Shown here piece after piece: positions 55,216 to 63,113 of a stretch of 64,000 nt of DNA (its first letter is position 1; each line of letters begins with the position of its first letter). A program made the translations under genes and the position numbers. The stretch is from Alphaproteobacteria bacterium (GTDB taxonomy: Bacteria; Pseudomonadota; Alphaproteobacteria; CASFRQ01; SAAU01), in contig SAAU01000001.1 in NCBI GenBank assembly GCA_009929265.1, positions 157,962 to 221,961 on the forward strand, read 5' to 3'. The notes under the pieces are model-generated. The model ran no database searches, was not told where the DNA came from, and worked only from the letters and a program-made list of their open reading frames with translations.

Positions 55216-55554
55216 TTAAAAAAGAGAGCTTTTTTTGCATTGCTTACACGGTTTTTCTAGAGAAATTTCATCCTCTTTTCTATCAGCAAGGCGAATGGCC
55301 TTCCCCTCCACCAAAGCCATAGCAATCTTTTGATTTACAGATTGTAAAATTCTGGCAAAAGTGCTTTGAGAAATTTGCATTCTTAACGCCCCTTCTGTTT
55401 GATCCAAATTTTGAACATATTTAAGCCGCAAAGCCTCTATCTCGTCTTGAGATAACTCAACTTCTTCCAACTCGCTCATTGGAATCCCTTTTGGCTTAAA
55501 ATATTGAGCCTTCAAATCACAGCAAATATGCCTATATTTTTTGGGTCGAACCAT
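55216..55554 (-). CDS. DUF134 DNA-binding protein
   Basis: A 112-residue helix-turn-helix protein. Family signs are MVRPKKYRHIC at the N-terminus, YFKPKGIPMSELEEVELSQDEIEALRL, a sigma-like HTH (MQISQSTFARIL), ALVEGKAI and the C-terminal CKQCKK. DUF134 proteins are common in anaerobes near Mrp/NifX-type and Gly-rich proteins. The Cys pairs suggest sensing of redox or a metal. It is the last gene of the operon, starting 4 bases after the CcdA-fusion stop, and may regulate it. Confidence 0.85.
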   Translation of the reverse strand: MVRPKKYRHICCDLKAQYFKPKGIPMSELEEVELSQDEIEALRLKYVQNLDQTEGALRMQISQSTFARILQSVNQKIAMALVEGKAIRLADRKEDEISLEKPCKQCKKSSLF

Positions 55555-55558
55555 TCTT

Positions 55559-56608
55559 TTATCCTAAAAATAACCAAGCGCCAAGTCCCAACATAATCAA
55601 ACCGGCAACAAGGTGTAATTGACGAATATACTTTTCTCTTAATTCATTGATTTTATCGGCAGAAGAAAGTCCCATATAAATCAAAAACGTAATTAAAAGC
55701 AATGGCAAAACAAAGACGAGGTTATAGTATAACAAAAGCGGAATGATAAAAGACCAATCCATACTTTGAGATAAAAGCCCAATCACGAAAAAGTAAGGGC
55801 CCCCTGTGCAAGGCAACTCGAAAAGCATAATGACAAAGCCCATTAAAAACGCCCCAAAGGGAGACGTAATCCCATTTAATAGCTTTTTCATTTTAGGACG
55901 CCACGATCTTGGGATTTCCATCACAAAGCCTTTTCCATACCAGAAAAAGTCTTTTAAGTTTGCAAGCCCAATTAAAATCGCAAGAGCCCCGATCAAGTTA
56001 TATAAAATCCCCGAAAGACCGGCCCAACTGATGGTGTAAATCAGTCCTAAACCCAAAAGGAAATAGGCCATATACACAGACAATGTGAAGCATAATCCTG
56101 CCATTAACGCCCGCTTTTTCTTGTTTTGAAGCAAGAGAGCGGAAAGCAAAATAATCAACACCGCAATCGCGCAAGGGTTAATCGAATCCACAAAAGCCGC
56201 CCCTGCAATCGCAACCAAAGAAAGGGCAGGATTTTTCCGAATATCCTCTTTTTTAGAGGGCACCGGAACGTCCTTTTTTTGAGCTTCAGGAAATAGGAAC
56301 TTGGCAATATCTTTATCCCCAACATAATACTTTCCGTCCGTAAACAAAATAGGAACCCCTCGACCAGACGGAGGAACCTTCATTTCATCAAACTTTTTCA
56401 TCAAAGAAACCGCATTTTCTTTGTTATGATACACCTCATAGCGGTTAATTGTAAGGGTTGGATTTTCATGCTCAAATTCATCTAAAACCGATTCAACTTT
56501 TGCGCAATGAGGGCATCCTAGTCCATGATAAAAATCCATAATAGTGGGCTCTGCAAATGAGGGAAAACTCATCAACATAGAGCAAATAAGAAAGAGCGTT
56601 TTAAACAT
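55559..56608 (-). CDS. periplasmic CPHC thioredoxin-fold domain fused to CcdA-type electron carrier
   Basis: A 349-residue inner-membrane protein. After a signal peptide (1-19), a glutaredoxin/thioredoxin-like domain carries GLGCPHCAKVE, a DsbA-like CPHC active site. From about residue 130 a CcdA/DsbD-type unit of six helices follows, with the redox cysteines in SINPCAIAVLIILLSA and ELPCTGGPYFF. Such proteins pass electrons from the cytoplasm to a periplasmic thiol. Here donor and acceptor are on one chain. It lies between the Mrp ATPase and DUF134 genes with gaps of 21 and 4 bases. No c-type cytochrome or ccm gene is near, so c-type cytochrome maturation is not the obvious purpose. Confidence 0.8.
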   Translation of the reverse strand: MFKTLFLICSMLMSFPSFAEPTIMDFYHGLGCPHCAKVESVLDEFEHENPTLTINRYEVYHNKENAVSLMKKFDEMKVPPSGRGVPILFTDGKYYVGDKDIAKFLFPEAQKKDVPVPSKKEDIRKNPALSLVAIAGAAFVDSINPCAIAVLIILLSALLLQNKKKRALMAGLCFTLSVYMAYFLLGLGLIYTISWAGLSGILYNLIGALAILIGLANLKDFFWYGKGFVMEIPRSWRPKMKKLLNGITSPFGAFLMGFVIMLFELPCTGGPYFFVIGLLSQSMDWSFIIPLLLYYNLVFVLPLLLITFLIYMGLSSADKINELREKYIRQLHLVAGLIMLGLGAWLFLG

Positions 56609-56629
56609 CTTATTTTCCTTAACTTTTAA

Positions 56630-57385
56630 TTATTTACGAACCAAACTTTCTGTCATTTCGTTCATAAGCTTTGCCGTTTGACTTTCCGCATATTTTTCAA
56701 TAAACGGTTTTTTATCTTCACTTGAATCCATAATTTCGGCATCAAAAGGAAGAGATCCTAAAAAAGGAACATCCATTGCTTCTGCCATTTTCTTGCCACC
56801 AGCTTCTTTGAAAAGAGGCACCATTTTTTTACAATGAGGACATGTAAAGCCTGCCATATTTTCAATAACGCCCAAAATTGGAAGAGTCATTGATTTACAG
56901 AAGTTAACTGATTTTTTGGCATCTACAACCGCCAAGTTTTGTGGCGTTGTGACAATTAAAGCCCCTTTTACATTTGAAACAGCATTGACAACAGTTAAAA
57001 CCTCGTCCCCTGTTCCTGGAGGACAATCCACAACAAGGTAATCCAAATCGCCCCATTTCACATCATTGATAAATTGCGTAATGACTTTGGCTTTTAAAGG
57101 CCCTCTCCACACAATGGCTTCGTCTAAATCTTTTAACATCAACCCCACAGAGATAATTTCAAGCATTCCCTCATAAAGATACGGAATGATTTTCCCCTCT
57201 GCCGTTTGCATAATTTGTGCTGTTTCAATCCCAAAAAGCGTTGGAATACTTGGCCCGTGAATATCTACATCCAAAAGACCGACTTTATATCCCTTCTTTG
57301 CCAAAGAAAGAGCGACATTGGAAGAAACCGTACTCTTCCCAACGCCGCCTTTTCCTGAAAGAACAACAATTGTTTCTTTAATCAT
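56630..57385 (-). CDS. Mrp/NBP35-family iron-sulfur carrier ATPase
   Basis: A 251-residue P-loop ATPase of the MRP/NBP35 type that carries and hands over [4Fe-4S] clusters. Deviant Walker A is SGKGGVGKST (residues 9-18), Walker motif VDCPPGTGDE, and the cluster-binding pair CPHC near residue 186. It lacks the N-terminal DUF59 domain of proteobacterial Mrp, which marks the short type common in anaerobes. It starts 19 bases after the Cys/Gly-repeat peptide. This context suggests loading or moving of a metal centre within the operon. Confidence 0.88.
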   Translation of the reverse strand: MIKETIVVLSGKGGVGKSTVSSNVALSLAKKGYKVGLLDVDIHGPSIPTLFGIETAQIMQTAEGKIIPYLYEGMLEIISVGLMLKDLDEAIVWRGPLKAKVITQFINDVKWGDLDYLVVDCPPGTGDEVLTVVNAVSNVKGALIVTTPQNLAVVDAKKSVNFCKSMTLPILGVIENMAGFTCPHCKKMVPLFKEAGGKKMAEAMDVPFLGSLPFDAEIMDSSEDKKPFIEKYAESQTAKLMNEMTESLVRK

Positions 57386-57404
57386 TTGTGTTCATCTTCC
57401 TTTA

Positions 57405-57629
57405 TTATTTTGCGTTTTCAAAACCTTGACCGCGACCTTGACCGTTTTTGCAGCCTTGTCCACGTCCTTGACCGTTTTGGTGACAGTCTTGTCCGCGACC
57501 TTGAGCGTTTTTGCATCCGCATCCTTGTCCGCGTCCTTGACCGTTTTTACAACCTTGCCCGCGTCCTTGTCCGTTTTTACATCCGCACCCTTGACCTTTT
57601 ACAGGTCCAGTTCCATCTAAATTTGGCAT
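57405..57629 (-). CDS. Cys/Gly-repeat small protein (DUF5320-like N-terminus)
   Basis: A 74-residue protein. It opens MPNLDGTGPVKG, like the MPRGDGTGP start of DUF5320-type proteins of anaerobes. It then consists of about six repeats of 10-12 residues, GQGRGQGC(GC)KN, with seven cysteines (15, 17, 27, 37, 39, 49, 60) and one histidine. Two repeats have a CxC pair. The composition (Gly, Gln, Cys, Asn, Arg, Lys) suggests a flexible, cytoplasmic metal or cluster binder. The ribosome-binding site AAAGGAT is good. It is the first gene of the operon with Mrp, the CcdA fusion and DUF134. Function unknown. Confidence 0.75.
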   Translation of the reverse strand: MPNLDGTGPVKGQGCGCKNGQGRGQGCKNGQGRGQGCGCKNAQGRGQDCHQNGQGRGQGCKNGQGRGQGFENAK

Positions 57630-57673
57630 TATAACATCCTTTCTTTATACTAGGTTTCCTATCAACGATTATG

Positions 57674-57702
57674 AATATATATTCAAAATATATTCTTGTC
57701 AA
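57674..57702 (-). promoter_or_regulatory. promoter of the Cys/Gly-repeat operon with a palindrome over the -10
   Basis: On the - strand TTGACA (57702-57697) and TATATT (57679-57674) are 17 bases apart. A perfect 12-base palindrome, GAATATATATTC (57673-57684), covers the -10, and a half copy AATATATTC follows. A repressor could bind there. Confidence 0.65.
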
Positions 57703-57727
57703 CGAAAAAAAATATTTTAATTTTCCT

Positions 57728-57756
57728 CTTGAAAAAGAAAAGAGTTAATCCTAAAT
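57728..57756 (+). promoter_or_regulatory. possible sigma32 promoter of hsp20
   Basis: CTTGAAA and CCTAAAT are 15 bases apart. The -35 box is perfect for RpoH and the -10 is partial (consensus CCCATNT). The same -35 stands in front of clpB. Confidence 0.45.
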
Positions 57757-57814
57757 CAAGAATGAACAAATAAAGCGTTCAGTCAAGCTTTAAACTTAAA
57801 AAAGGAGATTTGAT

Positions 57815-58273
57815 ATGAAACATTTAATTTTACACCATTTAAATAATGCAGAACCTCGTCAAGAAAACTGGGGGTTTCCATCTCATCTCAACAACCTCTT
57901 TGATGCGTTCTTGGAACCCATCTCGGATGAGGAAGACAGAAATCTTACTCCTTTAATGGATTTGGAGGAGAAAAAAGATAAATATCTTTTGAAGGTAGAG
58001 CTTCCAGGAATTGATGAAAAAGATATGGCTCTTTCTTATGAAGATGGACTTTTAACCATTAGCGGGGAAAAGAAATCTGAAACCGAAGAAAAAGAGAAGA
58101 ATTATTATCTTAAAGAATGTTCTTATGGCTCTTTTAAAAGATCCATTCGTCTTCCTGAAAATATTGTGGAAAACAAAATTGAGGCTCACTTTAAAAAGGG
58201 TGTTTTGAAAATTGAAATCCCAAAGAAGGAAGAAACAGAGCCAAAATCGAGACAAATTGAAATTAAAAGCTAA
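57815..58273 (+). CDS. small heat-shock protein Hsp20
   Basis: A 152-residue alpha-crystallin-type holdase chaperone. The N-terminal part is short and variable; the crystallin domain runs about 45-140 with LLKVELPGIDEKDMALSYEDGLLTISGEK, FKRSIRLPENI and the core motif FKKGVLKIEIPK. The C-terminal tail has an IEI element (I-x-I) for oligomer contact. The ATG follows AAAGGAGAT. It works with ClpB, also in this window, and both may be heat-induced. Confidence 0.92.
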   Translation: MKHLILHHLNNAEPRQENWGFPSHLNNLFDAFLEPISDEEDRNLTPLMDLEEKKDKYLLKVELPGIDEKDMALSYEDGLLTISGEKKSETEEKEKNYYLKECSYGSFKRSIRLPENIVENKIEAHFKKGVLKIEIPKKEETEPKSRQIEIKS

Positions 58274-58292
58274 AAAAACGAAAGGCAGCAAG

Positions 58293-58320
58293 AATCTCAC
58301 TTATTTGTGGGATTTTTGTT
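58293..58320 (+). terminator. terminator between hsp20 and desulfoferrodoxin
   Basis: AATCTCAC pairs with GTGGGATT around a 6-base loop, followed by a T run. Confidence 0.6.
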
Positions 58321-58368
58321 GTCCTTTTGAAAAAGGAATGCTACTCTCATCAAGGAAGGAGAAATTAA

Positions 58369-58743
58369 ATGGAAATGAAATTTTATAGATGTCGTCACTG
58401 CGGAAATGTAGTTGCTTATCTGCATAGAAGTGGGGTTAAAGTCGTTTGTTGTGAGGAAGAGATGAAAGAGCTTATCCCAAATACGCAAGATGGGGCGAAA
58501 GAAAAACACGTTCCAGTCTATACCGTTAAAGGGAACAAAGTCACTGTTCAAGTGGGGGAAGTTGCCCATCCTATGACAGAAGAGCATTTTATTGAATGGA
58601 TTGCCCTTCAAACGAAAAAAGGAAACCAAAGAGTCGCTTTAAAACCAGGGGATAAACCTGAAGCCGTTTTTGCTCTTTTAGAAGATGACGAAGTTGAGGC
58701 TGTTTATGCTTATTGCAACCTTCATGGGCTGTATAAAGCTTAA
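58369..58743 (+). CDS. dfx: desulfoferrodoxin (superoxide reductase, 2Fe type)
   Basis: Reduces superoxide to hydrogen peroxide without making O2. It is 124 residues, with both metal centres. The N-terminal desulforedoxin Fe site has C8, C11, C27 and C28 (YRCRHCG ... VVCCEEEM). The catalytic Fe site ligands are in EKHVPV, VAHPMTEEH and CNLHG at the C-terminus. The protein is typical of strict anaerobes and fits fprA and the hydrogenase. It has a strong Shine-Dalgarno (AAGGAGA) and its own terminator. Confidence 0.95.
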   Translation: MEMKFYRCRHCGNVVAYLHRSGVKVVCCEEEMKELIPNTQDGAKEKHVPVYTVKGNKVTVQVGEVAHPMTEEHFIEWIALQTKKGNQRVALKPGDKPEAVFALLEDDEVEAVYAYCNLHGLYKA

Positions 58744-58761
58744 GTTTTTCCTTTGACCTAT

Positions 58762-58794
58762 AAAAAATCCAGTTCAAATCGACTGGATTTTTTT
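58762..58794 (+). terminator. intrinsic terminator of dfx
   Basis: AAAAATCCAGT and ACTGGATTTTT pair around an 8-base loop, followed by T. Confidence 0.85.
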
Positions 58795-58990
58795 ATGCGT
58801 TATTTATTTTCCCTCTCTTAAATTTTCTCAAGTATAAGCCCTTCGATTAAACCCATTTTTTGAAAAATACCTTTCCCTTTTTTCTTTTTTTACTTTTTTT
58901 GTTATTTTGTCAATTTTTATGTTGAAATGTATTTTATATAGTCCTAACGTATATATAGTATTTAGTTTTACAAACAAAGGACGTTGAAAA

Positions 58991-59365
58991 ATGAAATTAG
59001 AAACCCCCACTTTTGCAGTTGAATATAAAGATAGTGTTGCCGTTTATTGGGAACAACTTGGCCTCTCTCTTACTTATAACCTACAAAAAAACGAAACAGG
59101 GAAAAAGATACCTGCCATTGATAAACTTTTGATAAAAGACGGCAATGACACATTTGTTGTTTATGAAGATGGACACAAAATTAAAAGAGGTGGGCAATAT
59201 TTTAATCCAACCGCTTTAAATTCTGGAATAGATAAAAAAATCTTTTTTATTCTTTCAAACAAGCTTTTACATTCTATTGAAAGCGCTGAAGTTTCTCAAA
59301 AAGAAGCCTCCCTACTTTTAAATAGATTTATAAAAGAAAGCGATAAATTTAGGGATGCTAGATAA
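58991..59365 (+). CDS. small unknown protein
   Basis: A 124-residue soluble protein with no signal peptide, membrane segment or cysteine. The N-terminal half has alternating strands (FAVEYKDSVAVYWEQLG, FVVYEDGHKI) and the C-terminal half looks helical. I do not recognise the family. It has the ribosome-binding site AAAGGAC, 9 bases from the ATG, and a strong terminator follows, so it is a real single gene. The preceding 247 bases are A+T-rich, with a possible TTGTCA/TATTTT promoter (58907-58935, spacer 17) and nothing else visible. Confidence 0.6.
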   Translation: MKLETPTFAVEYKDSVAVYWEQLGLSLTYNLQKNETGKKIPAIDKLLIKDGNDTFVVYEDGHKIKRGGQYFNPTALNSGIDKKIFFILSNKLLHSIESAEVSQKEASLLLNRFIKESDKFRDAR

Positions 59366-59382
59366 AAACATATATAATTCGT

Positions 59383-59413
59383 AAAAAGAGGGGCGAAATT
59401 CCCCTCTTTTTTT
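59383..59413. terminator. bidirectional terminator
   Basis: AAAAAGAGGGG and CCCCTCTTTTTTT pair around a 7-base loop. It ends the small unknown gene and the convergent phosphoesterase gene. Confidence 0.85.
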
Positions 59414-59419
59414 ATGCCC

Positions 59420-60496
59420 TTATTTTGACTTTCTTTTGAGCGTAATAACAAGAATTTCGTTTTGAGATCCAAGCCTTGCCGGCATTCCATTCCACAAACC
59501 TGTCCCCTCTGAGACAAGAAGATAATGGCCTTGTTTTTCGTAAAGGCCTTTTAAATATCCGCGATTAAAGATTTTTGCCAAAACCGAAATCGGAAAAGTC
59601 ATCCCCCCATGCGTATGCCCTGACAAAGTCAAAAGCACCTGATGTTTTACCGCAAAATCAAACGCCGCAGGATGATGCGCCGACAAAAGAATCGGCTTGT
59701 CTTTTGGGGCGTTTTTTAGGGCTTCAGCCACCTTATCTTCAGGCGTCATTCTTTGCCCCCAATCTGCCCCCGCCATCACGTAAGGCATCCCTTTATTTTC
59801 CAAAACAACAAACGTATTGTTCAGCACAACAATCCCCATTTTTCGAAACGCTTTTTCCCATTCTTCAGGGCCATAATAGTGTTCATGATTGCCAAAAGAC
59901 ATATAAACGGGCGCTTTTATTTGCTTTAAGGGCGCCATTTCATCTAATAATTTTTCAACCCTATTATCAATACTATCCCCAGAAATCACAACAATATCGG
60001 GGGATTGAGCATTTACTTTATCCACAACTTTTTGAAGCCACGCTTTGTTAAAGCCCTGCCCTATATGAAAATCAGACAAATGCACAATTTTTAAGTCTTG
60101 CCACCCCATTGGAAGGGTTTGGCTTTCGATGATTCTCTCCTTTAGCACGGGAAGCTTTCCTGCATTATGCACCGCCAAAACAGAAAACAAAAGCGTGCCG
60201 AAAACCACGCCAATCCCCAGGGCAGAGGATTGAATATGACAAAAACGCAACACATCCAACACAACCGTTGAAAACACTAAATAAATAAGCCACAAATGCG
60301 ACACCGAAAACATTTTGGAAAGAAGGGGCGGCATTAAATACCCATATTTTAAGACCAAATAGATATTAAAAACACCTAGCAAAAGGAAAAGAGAAAGCCC
60401 TCCCCTGATAAAAAGAGGAAGCGTCAACGAAAAGACGCCCCTCCATAAGGTATAGAGATACAAAATCCCCATAAAAATAGTAATCAGAATAAGCAT
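59420..60496 (-). CDS. membrane-anchored metallophosphoesterase
   Basis: A 358-residue protein with four N-terminal hydrophobic helices (about 1-125) and a C-terminal calcineurin-type phosphoesterase. Metal motifs are IVHLSDFHIGQ, VVISGDSID, FGNHEHYYG, SAHHP and LSGHTHGG, all intact. It resembles the YkuE/YaeI class, which acts on lipid or UDP-sugar phosphates near the membrane. The exact substrate is unknown. It follows the MazG-like gene by 15 bases on the same strand. Confidence 0.85.
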   Translation of the reverse strand: MLILITIFMGILYLYTLWRGVFSLTLPLFIRGGLSLFLLLGVFNIYLVLKYGYLMPPLLSKMFSVSHLWLIYLVFSTVVLDVLRFCHIQSSALGIGVVFGTLLFSVLAVHNAGKLPVLKERIIESQTLPMGWQDLKIVHLSDFHIGQGFNKAWLQKVVDKVNAQSPDIVVISGDSIDNRVEKLLDEMAPLKQIKAPVYMSFGNHEHYYGPEEWEKAFRKMGIVVLNNTFVVLENKGMPYVMAGADWGQRMTPEDKVAEALKNAPKDKPILLSAHHPAAFDFAVKHQVLLTLSGHTHGGMTFPISVLAKIFNRGYLKGLYEKQGHYLLVSEGTGLWNGMPARLGSQNEILVITLKRKSK

Positions 60497-60511
60497 AAAA
60501 TCCCTTTTTAT

Positions 60512-60841
60512 CTAAAGCACTTTTTTCCAAGTTCGCGTTTTGTTGATTTCTTCTTTGGCGCGGAAAGCCTCTTCCAAATCAATCCCATGAATATTGGCCA
60601 GCGAACACACATAGATAAGAACATCTGCCAATTCTTCAGAAATATTGCCAACCGTGGAGCCCGATCCGACCTTTCCGCCTTTTGTGTTTTTGCGAATAGC
60701 GGAAATCAGCTCGCCACACTCCTCGGCCAAAAGACAGCATTCATAGAATTTGTCAGACGTGTTGAACCCCCGCTCCTTCTTCATTTTTAAGACATAGTCC
60801 TGAAAATCTTTTAACGTCGGATTTCGCTTTAGCTCTAACAT
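60512..60841 (-). CDS. MazG-like nucleotide pyrophosphohydrolase
   Basis: A 109-residue all-alpha NTP-PPase of the short (single-domain) kind. The metal motif is seen as LLAEECGELISAIRK (E-E-x-x-E) and EELADVLIYVCSLA (E..D). I start at ATG 60841 with GGAGGGG upstream; the earlier ATG at 60862 would add 7 residues before it. Such enzymes clean up non-canonical NTPs or dCTP. It leads a two-gene unit with the phosphoesterase. Confidence 0.8.
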   Translation of the reverse strand: MLELKRNPTLKDFQDYVLKMKKERGFNTSDKFYECCLLAEECGELISAIRKNTKGGKVGSGSTVGNISEELADVLIYVCSLANIHGIDLEEAFRAKEEINKTRTWKKVL

Positions 60842-60982
60842 TTCCCCTCCATAAAGTTTCATTACAAAAGTTTACTTTTTAAAGAGGATAAAGCCTTTTT
60901 TCCAAAAAGTAAATCCTTTTAAACCCATAAGCCACCCCACCATTTCTGATGGGATGGTCTTATAGGCAGAAGTGAAAAAAAT

Positions 60983-62026
60983 TTATTTTATAGATGTAAT
61001 GATTCCATGATCAAGTATATAGGTCTTTGTCATTATACTTTCACCATACACCTTTGAAAAAGTCAACATTTCAGTATCGCTGTTGGGTTTATAAGCCTTT
61101 GTTGGGACCCCTTTTTTCTCTAATAACTGACTTTTACTCATCCCTATTTCATCCCCTTGACGAAATTTTTCAAGACGAGTCTCTTCACATTCATTTTTAT
61201 AATAATCCACAAGCGCCCAATATTTTTTATTGTTTTTAGAAATTATTTTGTTTTTATTCGTTAATACGCCCAAACTGACAGCACAGCTATTATAAGTTCC
61301 ACTTAATTTTGATTTAGCTTTTTGAAATTCTTCTAAAGTTTTTGAATTTTCAGAAATAAATTTTAATTCTTCCCCGGATACATGCTCTTTTTGCAAGATT
61401 TCTTTTATGCGACATTTTGTTGTGGCACAAACTCCTCCAGTGTATAACTTGCTTTTCTTATTATAAATCATTGAGGCCATTTCGTTATATATATTCGGCA
61501 TCAATTTATCAATAGCAACCTGCATACTTCCTGTAGATGAAATTGAACCAAAAGGAACAACAAACCATCCCCACCATTTGGAAATAACTATTTTCGATTT
61601 TGAAAGGGTTATTTCTCTTCCAGTTTTATTGTTTATAATTTTTGGCTCAAACATGTAAATGTATTCAGCTTCTTCTCCTGGAATAAGGCCTAAAGTTAAA
61701 ATAGACAGGTATTCAGTCCCACTTCCCAATTTTACTTTTAAAGAAACTTTCGTTTCTAAAGTAAATTCTGGGTTTTTCTCTGTTTTAAAAAAATGTGAAT
61801 TTTCCGGCAAGTTTGATAGACAACTTCTAACACCCGCAATACCATCACACGAATAATCTTCTCTATGATATTTCTCAGAAGAATCTGAAGAAAAGTCATA
61901 AGATACTGAGACTCTTTCTGATTGTGAAAAGGGACTTTCAAAAGTTTGTTGTTCTATTTTATTTGTAACAAAAGTACATCCAGACAAGACTAACAAACTC
62001 ATTCCTAAAAATAAATTTTTTTTCAT
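60983..62026 (-). CDS. unknown lipoprotein
   Basis: A 347-residue lipoprotein. The signal peptide ends in LSGC (Cys at residue 17). The mature part has a beta-rich middle (SVSYDFSS..., VSLKVKLGSGTEYLSILTLGLIPGEEAEYIY) and a C-terminal section like SmpA/BamE domains (GMSKSQLLEKKGVPTK). It carries several Cys. I do not recognise the whole. The ATG at 62026 is behind GGGAGAA; an ATG at 62068 has no site. It follows the Cys-rich secreted protein by 16 bases, so they form a pair. A stem (60932-60957) lies after its stop but without a T run. Confidence 0.65.
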   Translation of the reverse strand: MKKNLFLGMSLLVLSGCTFVTNKIEQQTFESPFSQSERVSVSYDFSSDSSEKYHREDYSCDGIAGVRSCLSNLPENSHFFKTEKNPEFTLETKVSLKVKLGSGTEYLSILTLGLIPGEEAEYIYMFEPKIINNKTGREITLSKSKIVISKWWGWFVVPFGSISSTGSMQVAIDKLMPNIYNEMASMIYNKKSKLYTGGVCATTKCRIKEILQKEHVSGEELKFISENSKTLEEFQKAKSKLSGTYNSCAVSLGVLTNKNKIISKNNKKYWALVDYYKNECEETRLEKFRQGDEIGMSKSQLLEKKGVPTKAYKPNSDTEMLTFSKVYGESIMTKTYILDHGIITSIK

Positions 62027-62042
62027 TTTATTCTCCCAAAAA

Positions 62043-62843
62043 CTACATAACACAAAGACATCCACCATTGTCTAAATATTCTCCATCCCAATCAGCACCA
62101 ACGGCTCGACATTTTGCCTTACAGCCTGTTGTTTTAGAGCCAGATTTCAAGGAGTTTTTCTTTCCGTGCGATCCAGAACCTCCTATTGAGTGAGTAATAA
62201 CAGCCCCTGCAACCACCCCAACAAAAATGTCTCCAAAATTTGGTTGAATCTCTTTATGTTCTCTTTCTTGTTTATTAATTTGAGCATTATTTATAACCCG
62301 TTTCATCAAAGTAATATCATTTTCACCACCTGATAAAATAGGTTGTCCATTTTTATCAACAAGTTCTTGGCTTTGATATATATCCCCCTCTTCTCCTTTA
62401 GATTTATTTCCTAGAATTTCATCTATAGGATCCGAAATATTTTGTCTATGTTGAGGATTTCGTTCTTGCCACTCTTTTGGATTAATTTCAGAGGCCGTTG
62501 AACTTTCTTTAATCAAATCAGAAGGAACTTTCCGAGTCTCTTTAAAAGAATTTTTCTCTCGTTCATTATTTCGATAAAAATTATTTGAACGTTTTTTAAT
62601 TTTTACTGTTTTTTTACATAGACAGGGAAACGATTTTCCCGCCATATCTTTACAAAAACAAGACGGTGCATCTTTCTTAATAAAAGCTTCCGAAGCTCTC
62701 GTTTTAGCTTCGTCAGAAGAAGTTGTTTGAAGAGATTCCTTTGCTCGGTCAACAGAATTTGACAATTGATCTTGCGCTGAAGAAGCCGAAAAAGAAGGAA
62801 AGCTCATACAGCAACATAGAAATATAAAAAAATATTTAAACAT
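62043..62843 (-). CDS. secreted unknown protein with Cys motifs
   Basis: A 266-residue exported protein with a signal peptide (1-19, with three Cys inside). It has a charged, low-complexity middle, a short cluster CFCKDMAGKSFPCLCKK (residues 62-78), a hydrophobic Gly/Ala stretch (FVGVVAGAVITHSIGG, near 208-223) and a Cys-rich tail (CKAKCRAVGADWDG...GGCLCVM). The CxC/CxxxC ends suggest disulfides or metal binding outside the cytoplasm. It probably shares a transcript with the lipoprotein downstream. No family recognised. Confidence 0.6.
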   Translation of the reverse strand: MFKYFFIFLCCCMSFPSFSASSAQDQLSNSVDRAKESLQTTSSDEAKTRASEAFIKKDAPSCFCKDMAGKSFPCLCKKTVKIKKRSNNFYRNNEREKNSFKETRKVPSDLIKESSTASEINPKEWQERNPQHRQNISDPIDEILGNKSKGEEGDIYQSQELVDKNGQPILSGGENDITLMKRVINNAQINKQEREHKEIQPNFGDIFVGVVAGAVITHSIGGSGSHGKKNSLKSGSKTTGCKAKCRAVGADWDGEYLDNGGCLCVM

Positions 62844-63047
62844 TTAAGCCTCTTATATAACTTCATCTTTGATAAGGTATATGCTTCTTTAAAAAAAAAC
62901 AAGCCCTTTTTAATAAAATTTTATATACCCTGTTAAATTAAAAAATACGACAATATTTTATTTTTTAAAAAGTATTAAAATAATTTTTACTATTCACATC
63001 TTCAATTTTTTATATTAAAATATACGTGTTGATTTATAAGGAAAATT

Positions 63048-63113
63048 ATGATGCATAAACCAATTATTATTGAAAATCTCTCTTTTGAGCTTCCGCAAAG
63101 AATTTGTTTTTAA
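63048..63113 (+). pseudogene. fragment resembling the start of an ABC-transporter ATPase
   Basis: A 21-codon frame behind AAGGAAAATT, opening MMHKPIIIENLSFELPQ and then stopping at TAA. The segment I-I-I-E-N-L-S-F looks like the first beta-strand of ABC ATPases. Nothing downstream continues it, so it may be the 5' stump of a deleted gene. It overlaps the 3' end of the - strand gene at 63067-63285. Together with the A+T-rich stretch 62844-63047 (no other feature seen), it marks a rearranged spot. Confidence 0.35.

Noticed and set aside
57405..57629. The 30-base repeats taken as a CRISPR array
   Set aside because: The repeats are continuous coding repeats without unique spacers, and there is no cas gene. 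The - strand frame has a Shine-Dalgarno and fits the operon.
57318..57634. Leu/Ser/Thr-rich open frames on the + strand across the Cys/Gly-repeat gene
   Set aside because: They are mirror frames of the repeat DNA, have no ribosome-binding site and run antisense to the operon.
60932..60957. Terminator or small RNA hairpin after the lipoprotein gene
   Set aside because: The stem CCACCCCA/TGGGATGG is real, but no T run follows on either strand and no promoter is visible for an RNA.
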